Of a stretch of DNA of 40,276 nucleotides, positions 26,689-34,004 are shown in pieces (positions within the stretch are counted from its first letter, which is position 1; every line of letters begins with the position of its first letter). This DNA is from Clostridia bacterium (GTDB lineage: Bacteria; Bacillota; Clostridia; TANB77; CAG-508). Under the pieces are notes generated by a model. The model saw only the letters and a list, made by a program, of their open reading frames with translations, was not told the DNA's origin and did no database searches. The stretch lies in assembly GCA_022790975.1 (NCBI GenBank), contig JAAVYF010000032.1, positions 1 through 40,276 of the forward strand, given 5' to 3'. Both the position numbers and the translations under genes were made by a program.

Positions 26689-27300
26689 TTAAGATTTTAG
26701 TGTTAAATCAAAACAAATTTTAGTGTAATATGGTAAAAATATTATGTCACAAATTGGTTTTGCATATACAATACAATTAGTTTTATATTTTATATATAAT
26801 AATTCTAGTAATATAAAATAAATAAATAATTTTGCTAAAGCAATATGGATAGTTTTTTTATATGTTTCTAACTTATAAAAATATTTAAAAATTGTAATTT
26901 CTAATCCAATAAAAGGAGATGATACAAACCATATTTTAGAAGCAAAAGTTATATGATTTATAATTCCTTGTTTTATATGAAATATTTCTAGAAAATCTTT
27001 TAAGAAACTGTATAAAATAAGAGCTCCAATTATTGATATTATAGAACTAATAAAAAATGAATTTGCTATTTTTATTTTTAAATTATTTTTAAAATTTTTT
27101 GAGTTATTTAAATCAAAATTTCGAAAAATAAGGTTTATTGATATAAAAGAATTAATCAAAAGAATTAAATTTAATAATATAATAAAGTTTATACCTATTA
27201 TATGGTTTCTATTAGAGGTTATTTTTAAAAATATATTAATTGTTAAAATAAAAATAATTTCAATTAATACAAGAGAAATATTAGCTAATTTTTTGTTCAT
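26689..27300 (-). CDS. Multi-pass membrane protein, unknown
   Basis: A 203-residue protein with five or six membrane helices. The middle (ASKIWFVSSPFIGLEITIFKYFYKLETYKK) weakly recalls one half of a MATE-type transporter, but the length is half of that family and I would not assign a function. It is translated from an ATG with its AAAGGAG 42 bases upstream, separated by a 12-bp hairpin that would bring the two together when folded. It precedes the thioredoxin-fold gene on the same strand. Confidence 0.6.
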   Translation of the reverse strand: MNKKLANISLVLIEIIFILTINIFLKITSNRNHIIGINFIILLNLILLINSFISINLIFRNFDLNNSKNFKNNLKIKIANSFFISSIISIIGALILYSFLKDFLEIFHIKQGIINHITFASKIWFVSSPFIGLEITIFKYFYKLETYKKTIHIALAKLFIYFILLELLYIKYKTNCIVYAKPICDIIFLPYYTKICFDLTLKS

Positions 27301-27307
27301 GCTTTTG

Positions 27308-27341
27308 TTTTGTATAATATGAACTTATTTATTATACAAAA
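27308..27341 (-). promoter_or_regulatory. Hairpin between ribosome binding site and start codon
   Basis: On the minus strand GAAAGGAG (27350-27343) is followed by a perfect 12-bp stem TTTTGTATAATA/TATTATACAAAA with a 10-base loop, then 7 bases and the ATG at 27300. It has the same layout as in proS. Confidence 0.7.
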
Positions 27342-27396
27342 ACTCCTTTCTTTGGAATCTATTGCGATATTATATAGACTATTTTTGAATAGTAAA

Positions 27397-27425
27397 ATAT
27401 TATCATCATTTTAATTTTTAGTCAA
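27397..27425 (-). promoter_or_regulatory. Promoter of the membrane protein at 26689
   Basis: TTGACT (27425-27420), 17-bp spacer, TAATAT (27402-27397). The leader of about 90 bases also has a short ACTATT/AATAGT stem. Confidence 0.7.
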
Positions 27426-27588
27426 TTCAATTTAATATTCTTATAAAATATTAATGATTTTGTAAGCTTTATTAAATAATTACTAGATATAACAATGTTT
27501 ATGTCTATAATATATAGAATAAAAATAAAGATATTTTATTCTATTATAATTAAAAATCAAAAAAAATTAAAAAATTTTAAAAAAACCC

Positions 27589-27617
27589 TTGCAAAATAAA
27601 TAGTTATGTATTAAAAT
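27589..27617 (+). promoter_or_regulatory. Promoter of the mraZ division cluster
   Basis: TTGCAA (27589-27594), 17-bp spacer, TAAAAT (27612-27617). Confidence 0.75.
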
Positions 27618-27620
27618 TTA

Positions 27621-27650
27621 AGTGAAGTGGAGAGAAGTGGAACAAAGTGG
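27621..27650 (+). promoter_or_regulatory. MraZ-box repeats
   Basis: AGTGG occurs at 27626, 27636 and 27646, exactly 10 bp apart, with AGTGA at 27621. MraZ binds GTGG/TGGG repeats with this spacing at its own promoter, so this is the autoregulatory site, placed at the start of transcription. Confidence 0.8.
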
Positions 27651-27677
27651 TAGAAAAAGGAAGGAGGAAGTATACCG

Positions 27678-28103
27678 TTGTTAATTGGTGAATATGAGCA
27701 TTCTCTAGATGTTAAAGGTAGATTAATAATGCCTTCTAAATTTAGAGATGATATAGGAGAAAAGTTCATAATAACCAAAGGATTAGATGGATGCTTATTT
27801 GCTTTTTCTAAAGATGAATGGAAAAAATTTGAAGAAAAACTTGCCACTCTACCAATTTCTAATAAAGATGCAAGATTATTTACTAGATTTTTCTTTGCTG
27901 GAGCTATAGATTGCGAACTTGATAAACAAGGAAGATTTTTGATTTCAAGTAATTTAAGAGAATTTGCCGAATTTATAAAAGATGTTGTAATTGTTGGTAT
28001 GAATTCTAGAATTGAAATTTGGAGCAAAGAGAAATGGGAAGAATGTGAAAATGGTATTTCTGCTGATGATATAGCAGAAAAAATGGAAATGCTAGGTATA
28101 TAA
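27678..28103 (+). CDS. mraZ: Division/cell wall cluster transcriptional repressor MraZ
   Basis: A 141-residue protein with two AbrB-like halves: [24 protein letters not shown] and [25 protein letters not shown]. Each carries the DxKGR or DxQGR signature. MraZ forms a ring that binds repeated GTGG boxes and represses the mra/fts operon. Three such boxes lie just upstream. The start is TTG with AAGGAGG at 10 bases. It is followed by a 400-base gap before rsmH, unusually long for this operon. Confidence 0.95.
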   Translation: MLIGEYEHSLDVKGRLIMPSKFRDDIGEKFIITKGLDGCLFAFSKDEWKKFEEKLATLPISNKDARLFTRFFFAGAIDCELDKQGRFLISSNLREFAEFIKDVVIVGMNSRIEIWSKEKWEECENGISADDIAEKMEMLGI

Positions 28104-28439
28104 TTTATTATATATTTATACAAAAGATAAAGCATACAAAAGATAAAAATTAAAAGTTTTACTAAAGAAAAAAATTAAAAAATTACAAAAGATAAAGAGC
28201 TTAAGCTCAATAAAAAACATAAGAAACTATTTTTAAGTTTCTACAAAAGATTTATGATAAATTACAAATGATGTAATTTACAAATGATAAAGTATATAAT
28301 TTACATTAGTTAAAATTATATAATCACTTAAGAAGAAAATATAAAATACCAAAGAATAAAAAATTACAAAAGAAATGTTTAAATTTACAAATGATAAGAA
28401 TGTAGTATTAAATCTACAAAAAATAATACTTAAACTAAG

Positions 28440-28480
28440 AGGCGGATAATGTTGGACTATGAAACTAATATTACCCGCCT
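28440..28480 (+). promoter_or_regulatory. GC-rich stem-loop before rsmH
   Basis: AGGCGGATAAT (28440-28450) pairs with ATTACCCGCCT (28470-28480) with one mismatch. It is exceptional in such AT-rich sequence. The 5' arm includes the possible ribosome binding site of a 16-codon leader frame. Confidence 0.6.
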
Positions 28481-28499
28481 AATTAATATAATTAATTGA
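28449..28499 (+). CDS. Possible 16-residue leader peptide
   Basis: The frame ATG TTG GAC TAT GAA ... AAT TGA encodes MLDYETNITRLINIIN. A GAGGCGG lies 3 bases before the ATG, and the stop overlaps the GAGGGA that serves rsmH. The frame lies inside the GC-rich stem. Translation of the leader could open or close that stem. There is no homology evidence. Confidence 0.3.
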   Translation: MLDYETNITRLINIIN

Positions 28500-28508
28500 G
28501 GGATGAAT

Positions 28509-29438
28509 TTGGAATTTAACCATAAATCAGTGCTACTTGAAGAATGTATAGATGGACTAAAAATAAAACAAGATGGAATCTATGTTGATGGAACTTTAGG
28601 TGGTGCAGGACATAGCAAAGAAATAGCAAAAAGAATAAAAGAAAATGGGCTTCTTATTGGAATCGATAGAGATGAAGAAGCTATTTGTGTTGCAAGTCAA
28701 AGATTATGTGAATTTCCAAATATAAAACTTATTCATGATAATCATGATAATATAAAAGAAATTTTAGAAAAATTAGAAATAAATGGAGCAGATGGAATAC
28801 TTTTAGATTTAGGAGTTTCTTCATATCAATTAGATGAAAGAAATAGAGGTTTTAGCTATATGGGAGATGCAAAACTTGATATGAGGATGGATAAAAATCA
28901 AATGCTTGATGCACAGACTGTTGTTAATACTTATCCAGAAGAAAAATTAGCTAAAATAATTTTCGAATATGGTGAAGAAAAGTTTTCAAGAATTATTGCT
29001 AAAAATATATGTGAATATAGAAGTAAAGCAAAATTAGAAACTACATCAGATTTAGTAAAAATTATTGAAAAATCAGTACCCAAAAAAAGTGATGGACATC
29101 CAGCAAAAAGAACATTCCAAGCTATTAGAATAGAAGTAAATAATGAAATTAAACCATTATACAATACAATAAAAAATTCAATAGATGCTTTAAATCCAGG
29201 TGGAAGATTATGTGTTATAACATTTCATTCTCTAGAAGATAGAGCTGTTAAAACTGCTATGGTAGATGCTGAAGGAAGATGTACATGTCCACCAGGAATT
29301 CCATATTGTATGTGTAAAATGGTATCATATGGTAAAATTATTACAAAAAAGCCAATACTTCCAAGTGAAAAAGAACAAAGTTCTAATCCTAGAAGTAGAA
29401 GTGCTAAATTGAGAATATTTGAAAAAAAAGGAGTTTAG
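28509..29438 (+). CDS. rsmH: 16S rRNA (cytosine-1402 N4) methyltransferase
   Basis: About 309 residues. YVDGTLGGAGHSKEIA is the S-adenosylmethionine site, followed by GIDRDEEA and GILLDLGVSSYQLDERNRGFSY. C-terminal HSLEDRAVKTAM and NPRSRSAKLRIFEK are typical of RsmH/MraW. It methylates the decoding site of 16S rRNA. I prefer the TTG at 28509 (MEFNHKSVLLEECI), which fits the family start and the GAGGGA spacing. An ATG at 28503 is too close to that site. It is coupled to the ftsL-like gene one base after its stop. Confidence 0.94.
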   Translation: MEFNHKSVLLEECIDGLKIKQDGIYVDGTLGGAGHSKEIAKRIKENGLLIGIDRDEEAICVASQRLCEFPNIKLIHDNHDNIKEILEKLEINGADGILLDLGVSSYQLDERNRGFSYMGDAKLDMRMDKNQMLDAQTVVNTYPEEKLAKIIFEYGEEKFSRIIAKNICEYRSKAKLETTSDLVKIIEKSVPKKSDGHPAKRTFQAIRIEVNNEIKPLYNTIKNSIDALNPGGRLCVITFHSLEDRAVKTAMVDAEGRCTCPPGIPYCMCKMVSYGKIITKKPILPSEKEQSSNPRSRSAKLRIFEKKGV

Positions 29439-29439
29439 G

Positions 29440-29968
29440 ATGGGGTATAATGCATACCAATATGAAACTAGTCCTAGAAAGTTAAGACCTGAAGAAAATA
29501 TACCACCTAAAAAATCGCCTAAAAAAAATCAAAAGTTAAAAAATAATAATACAAAAGAAAAGATAAAAAAACAACAAGAGAAAATAAAAGCAAGAGAAAT
29601 TAAAATAGCTAGAATTAATTTTATGATAGTAATGGCGATTTTTATATTATGTATATTGTTTATTATGTATAGAAGTGTAAAAATAAATGAATCATTTACA
29701 GAGATACAAACATTAACTAAGACAGTTTCAAGTATTGAAAAAGAAAATAGTCAAATATCTGTTAATATTCAAAATAATTTGAATTTAAGTAATATAGAGA
29801 ATATTGCGTCTTCAACACTAGGTATGCAAAAGCTTTCTAGTAAACAAACAATTTATATTAATTTGGATACTAAAGACTATACAGAAATTAATGATAATAA
29901 AATACAAAAAGATAAAGAACCACGGTTTTTTTAAGAAATTAATAAATAATTTTTTAAATCTATTTTAA
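29440..29968 (+). CDS. ftsL: FtsL-like division protein, CGG frameshift near the end
   Basis: A lysine-rich cytoplasmic region of about 60 residues, one membrane helix (IARINFMIVMAIFILCILFIMYRSV) and a coiled-coil-like periplasmic part ending in LGMQKLSSKQTIYINLDTKDY. Position between rsmH and a division PBP marks it as FtsL, which helps recruit the divisome. In the zero frame it ends EPRFF after CGG. Skipping the C gives a further 14 residues (GFFKKLINNFLNLF) with a stop at 29966, two bases before the terminator stem. The tail is plausible but not verified. AAAAGGAG precedes the ATG at 29440. Confidence 0.78.
29923..29925 (+). other. CGG recoding site 6 (ftsL-like gene, C-terminus)
   Basis: GAA CCA CGG TTT TTT TAA in the zero frame. 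The +1 reading is CCA GGT TTT TTT AAG with 14 extra residues, an amphipathic tail. The gain is less certain than at the other sites because no conserved motif is restored. Confidence 0.6.
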
Positions 29969-29970
29969 AG

Positions 29971-30004
29971 AATCATCTAATAAAATTTATTGGATGATTT
30001 TTTT
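29971..30004 (+). terminator. Terminator after the ftsL-like gene
   Basis: AATCATCTAATAAA (29971-29984) pairs with TTTATTGGATGATT (29986-29999), followed by TTTTT. It is near-identical to the stem-loop before the PBP gene at 31873. Confidence 0.8.
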
Positions 30005-30113
30005 ATTTTATAAAATAAATTAAAAGTATTGAAAAAATATATAAATATGTATATTATAAAAATGTACATTTGATTATTGAAAATGTGTAAAAATAATTGA
30101 AGAAGGTGAAGAA

Positions 30114-31787
30114 ATGTTAAAAAACAAAAGAGGAATAACTTTAATTGCATTAATAATTACAATAATAGTATTATTAATACTAGCTGGTATAAGTATAAAC
30201 TTATTAGCAGGAGATAATAACACTATTAATAAAGCAGAAGAAGCAAAAACTAAAACTATAATAGCTAAGGAACAAGAAGGTGTGAATATTTCATATTCAG
30301 CTTGCCAAGCAGATAATTTAGTTTCAAGAAATGTAACTGCAGAAGAGTTAGAACAAGAAATGATAAGAAATGGATATGATGTAACAGTTAGAGAGGATGA
30401 AATTAATTTAATAGTAACTTATAATGATACAAAACATGAATATACAATAGATCAAAAAGAAAAGGAACAAGAAACTCCACCTACTACAAAAGAACCTGAA
30501 ATGTCACCAGAGCCAGAAGGTGGCGGAGTAAAATTTGATCCTAGATATGGTGTAATAGAAGTGAAATTTTTAAGACAAAATACTTATTATACTTCAAATA
30601 CAGCAAATCCTCCAAAGATAGATGAAAGCAATGGAATGAAATTAGTAAAATTTAATGAAGATACTAAAGAATGGATAGACGGAGAAGAATATAATTATAC
30701 ACCATCTAGTGGAGCAAATGATGAAAAAAGTAGTAAATGGGCAAATGCTAAAGTAACAGTAGGAGATATTGATAGTTATTTTGTATGGATTCCAAGATAT
30801 GCTTATAAAATTACATACTTTGATACAAGAGCTCATAGAGATGCATATAGAGCAGATAGAACTAAAACAACAGGAATAGTTGGATACTCAGATAGTAGAG
30901 GAATGGTAGATGCAAGTGGTAAGAAAATAGATGGCATACCATCTTATACAAGTATAGATGTTGGAGATTATTATGCAATTCATCCAGCTTTTACTAGTGA
31001 TGCAGAAATTGGTGGTGGATTTGGAGAACTTGAAGGAATATGGGTAGGAAAATATGAAACAAGTAATTCAAGTAGTACAGCATCTTCAATTGGTTATAGT
31101 GGAGCAAAGGTGGTACCAAATGTTAAAAGTCCACTATATAGATACTCATTAATAGAAGATATGTATACAAATGCGAAATCTTATCAATCAAATTTATATA
31201 GTCATATGTTAAAAAATAGTGAATGGGGAGCAGCAGCATATCTTGCAGATAGTAATTATGGAAGAAACGGAAGTTTAGTTGGGTATAATCAATGTAATAG
31301 CTTTATAACCGGTGCTGGACCTGCAACAAGTGGGTCAAGTTATTCTTATAATGCTGATGATTTTGAAACAACATATTGCTATTATACAGAACAAGGAATG
31401 AAGTCGAGTACAACAGGAAATGTATATGGAATATATGATATGGCTGGAGGTACTCTTGAATGTGTAGCATGTTACTGGACAGGAAGTGAGAGCACAGATG
31501 CATATAAAAAAGGAAAATCTTTTGCAAGTAAAGAAGGAATAAGTAATGAATATGCAACAGCTTATTCTGTAAAATATATAAGAGGTGACGATCTTTATGA
31601 AACAGAAAATTGGAACACAGAAAGTGCTGCTACAGGAGGAGGCTCTCAAGTATTTTTAATGCGTAGTGGATATGCAGGAACATCATCTGGTTCATGGGGA
31701 ATGGGATTATTTTATAGTAGTTCTACAGATGGAGGAGGTCCAATTAGAGGAAATACAAGTTTTAGAATGGGACTTATTGTAAAATAG
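30114..31787 (+). CDS. Pilin-like N-terminus fused to an FGE/C-type-lectin-like domain
   Basis: A 557-residue protein. The N-terminus KNKRGITLIALIITIIVLLILAG is a type IV prepilin-like signal, though the glutamate usual at position +5 is absent. After a proline/glutamate-rich linker comes a 350-residue domain. It includes SKWANAKVTVGDIDSYFVWIPRYAYKI, SEWGAAAYLADSNYG, NVYGIYDMAGGTLECV and a final SFRMGLIVK, the pattern of sulfatase-modifying/FGE-like C-type lectin folds. It is probably displayed on the surface, with ligand unknown. It interrupts the usual ftsL-PBP order, has its own AAGAAGGTGAAG site, and is flanked by two copies of one stem-loop. Genes of this layout are often multi-copy in gut Clostridia. 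Confidence 0.75.
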   Translation: MLKNKRGITLIALIITIIVLLILAGISINLLAGDNNTINKAEEAKTKTIIAKEQEGVNISYSACQADNLVSRNVTAEELEQEMIRNGYDVTVREDEINLIVTYNDTKHEYTIDQKEKEQETPPTTKEPEMSPEPEGGGVKFDPRYGVIEVKFLRQNTYYTSNTANPPKIDESNGMKLVKFNEDTKEWIDGEEYNYTPSSGANDEKSSKWANAKVTVGDIDSYFVWIPRYAYKITYFDTRAHRDAYRADRTKTTGIVGYSDSRGMVDASGKKIDGIPSYTSIDVGDYYAIHPAFTSDAEIGGGFGELEGIWVGKYETSNSSSTASSIGYSGAKVVPNVKSPLYRYSLIEDMYTNAKSYQSNLYSHMLKNSEWGAAAYLADSNYGRNGSLVGYNQCNSFITGAGPATSGSSYSYNADDFETTYCYYTEQGMKSSTTGNVYGIYDMAGGTLECVACYWTGSESTDAYKKGKSFASKEGISNEYATAYSVKYIRGDDLYETENWNTESAATGGGSQVFLMRSGYAGTSSGSWGMGLFYSSSTDGGGPIRGNTSFRMGLIVK

Positions 31788-31872
31788 AAAATAATACATA
31801 AAAAATAATATTTTAATTTGTAAAATATTTTAGATTTATAATTTAAAATTATTTTAAAATAAATTCATAAAA

Positions 31873-31909
31873 AAAAAGTCATCTAATAAAATTTATTAGG
31901 TGATTTTTT
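31873..31909 (+). terminator. Stem-loop overlapping the PBP ribosome binding site
   Basis: Arms around GTCATCTAATAAA and TTTATTAGGTGATTT, with flanking A and T runs. The 3' arm contains AGGTGA, 7 bases before the ATG at 31910, so the stem could both terminate transcription and mask the PBP start. Confidence 0.7.
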
Positions 31910-33622
31910 ATGGGAAAAAGTAATTTAAAGATGAAAAAAAGAATGAAAATAGAATTAATATTATTTTGTATTGGTTTTTTTATAATCTCTATAAAACTTG
32001 CCCATGTTCAATTTATTAAAGGTAAAGAATATGGAAAAGCAGCTTTAGAACAATTAAATGCAAGTAGAACTATAAATGCAAATAGAGGGATTATTTATGA
32101 TTGTAATCGGTATAATTCTTGCTCAAAGTAGTACTGTTTATACAGTTACAATAAATCCTGTAAAGATTGCTAGTGAAAATAAATCAAAAGTAGCTAATGT
32201 ACTTGCTGAAATTTTCGAATTAAACTATGAGGAAGTATTGGAAAAAACAAATCAAAATGTATCAATTGTAAATATCGCCAAAAAAGTAGATAAGGATTTA
32301 GTAGATAAATTAAGAATTTGGATGGATGAAACAGGAATAACTACAGGAATTAATATTGATGAAGATACAAAACGATATTATCCATTTGGAAGTTTAGCAT
32401 CACATGTTATTGGGTTTTGTGGAAGCGATAATCAAGGATTAGATGGAATTGAAGCTAAATATGATGAAATATTAAAAGGAAAAAATGGATATATAAATAG
32501 AGCTCAAGATGGAAAAGGTAGTGATGTTGGAACAGATGGAGAACAATATATAGAACCTATTGCAGGAAATAATTTAGTACTTACAATTGATATGAATATT
32601 CAATCTATAGTTGAAAAATATTTAGAAAAAGCTTGTATTGATAATGTTTGCACAGATGGTGGGTCTATTTTAATTATGAATCCTAAAAATGGTGATATTT
32701 TAGCAATGGCAAATTATCCTGATTATGATTTAAATAAACCATATACTATTAGTGATGTAAATTTATTAAATAATTGGGATACTTTAGAACAATCTGAGAA
32801 ATCAGCTCATTTACAAGCGATGTGGAGAAATAAAGCAATTTCTGATACATATGAACCAGGTTCGTGTTTCAAGTTAGTTACAGCCTCTGGAGCACTAGAA
32901 GAAGGGATTACTTCTGGTTCAGATAATAGACGGTGAATTTTCTTGTACAGGAGGAATTGAAATTGCTGGTGTTAGAATTAAGTGTTGGAGGTATTATAGA
33001 CCACATGGAGGTCAGTCGTTAAGAGAAGCATTAATGAATTCTTGTAATCCAGTTTTTATTGGATTAGGTCAAAAAATTGGTGTTCATAAATATTATGAAT
33101 ATTTGGAAAGATTTGGATTTTTAAGAAAAACTGGTATTGATATTTATGGAGAAGCTGGTAGTATATTTTTAAAAGAAGAGAAAGTTGGACCAGTAGAACT
33201 TGCAACAATTTCTTTTGGTCAAAGGTTTGAGGTTACACCAATTCAAATGGTAACTATGGTTTCAACAATTGCAAATAATGGAGTATATGTATACCCACGT
33301 TTAGTAAAAGCAACTACAGATAGTGTAACAGAAGATATTAATGAAATTGAACCTAAATATGGAGATAGAGTAATTTCAGAAAATACTGCTAAAACTGTAT
33401 TAGATATGATGAATTCAGTTGTTTCTGAAGGTACAGGAAAAAATGCTAGAGTAGAAGGATATTCTATAGGACGGTAAAACAGGTACTTCAGAAGATGGAG
33501 TTAATACAGGAAAGTATGTTACTTCGTTTATAGGCACTGCACCAATAGAGGATCCAGAAGTTGCAATTTTAATTACTCTTTATAATCCAACAGGAGAAGG
33601 AGGACATCAAGGAGGAGCTTGA
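31910..33622 (+). CDS. Class B penicillin-binding protein (SpoVD/FtsI type), three CGG frameshifts, 3' end lost to an insertion
   Basis: About 569 residues when read through +1 shifts at 32108, 32931 and 33472. A membrane helix (residues 12-28) is followed by the dimerisation domain and a transpeptidase domain with all three motifs: EPGSCFK (SxxK), MNSCNP (SxN) and GGKTGTSE (KTG). It cross-links septal or spore-cortex peptidoglycan. Its position after rsmH and ftsL supports this. The frame ends at GGHQGG-A-stop exactly where relatives continue GGVAAP, so the last strands of the domain and any PASTA repeats are missing. A serine-recombinase element starts at that point. Without the shifts the first product would be 73 residues. 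Confidence 0.88.
32108..32110 (+). other. CGG recoding site 7 (PBP)
   Basis: TGT AAT CGG TAT in the zero frame reaches TAG six codons on. Skipping the C gives AAT GGT ATA ATT CTT GCT, the conserved RG-IYD-NG-ILA motif of class B PBPs. Confidence 0.92.
32931..32933 (+). other. CGG recoding site 8 (PBP)
   Basis: AAT AGA CGG TGA in the zero frame. Skipping the C gives AGA GGT GAA TTT TCT TGT, continuing the transpeptidase domain. Confidence 0.9.
33472..33474 (+). other. CGG recoding site 9 (PBP, KTG motif)
   Basis: ATA GGA CGG TAA in the zero frame. Skipping the C gives GGA GGT AAA ACA GGT ACT, the catalytic GGKTGT motif. Confidence 0.93.
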
Positions 33623-33793
33623 TAAATTTTGTCACTACACTAAATTGGATTATATTTTTTTATGTATATATTGGACTAGTTAAGAATAATAAATTGATAA
33701 TAAAAATTTCTTGTCTAGTAAATTAAGTAAATAATCTTTAAACATTAACTCTTACAGATTAAAGAATAATTGTATATAGAAAGGAAAATTAAT

Positions 33794-33949
33794 TTGAATA
33801 GAAAACATGAGATTTTAGAATACCTATCCAAAAAAGGAAATGTATATGAATTAGAAATTGGAAATATAAATGTGGAAATGGTTTATTCTAAAAGTAATAA
33901 AAAAATTGATGAATGTATGTTAAATATTTTAAAACTAAAAAGTAAATAA
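33794..33949 (+). CDS. Small protein associated with serine recombinases
   Basis: A 51-residue protein (MNRKHEILEYLSKKGNVYEL... YSKSNKKIDECMLNILKLK). TTG start with AGAAAGGA 8 bases upstream. The ending, with a short YSxSxKxxxECMLxIL pattern, is like small proteins that precede or end large serine recombinases in Firmicutes elements. Its role is unknown, possibly a directionality or accessory factor. It lies 55 bases before the recombinase gene. Confidence 0.6.
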   Translation: MNRKHEILEYLSKKGNVYELEIGNINVEMVYSKSNKKIDECMLNILKLKSK

Positions 33950-34004
33950 GTTAAATAATATTATTATTTATTTTTGATTTGTTTAAAGACTTATAGAAAG
34001 TGGG

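Larger units (their letters stand above)
28104..28508 (+). promoter_or_regulatory. Long repeat-rich leader between mraZ and rsmH
   Basis: Holds 8-10 copies of a motif close to TACAAAWGATAAAG (for example at 28119, 28135, 28184, 28242, 28263, 28279, 28364, 28386, 28414), a palindrome GAGCTTAAGCTC at about 28198, an AGAAACT/AGTTTCT stem, and near its end a GC-rich stem. No ordinary gene is present apart from a possible 16-codon leader. Confidence 0.65.

Noticed and set aside
28440..28446. The CGG in the rsmH leader stem as a further recoding site
   Set aside because: It is upstream of any coding frame that can be supported.
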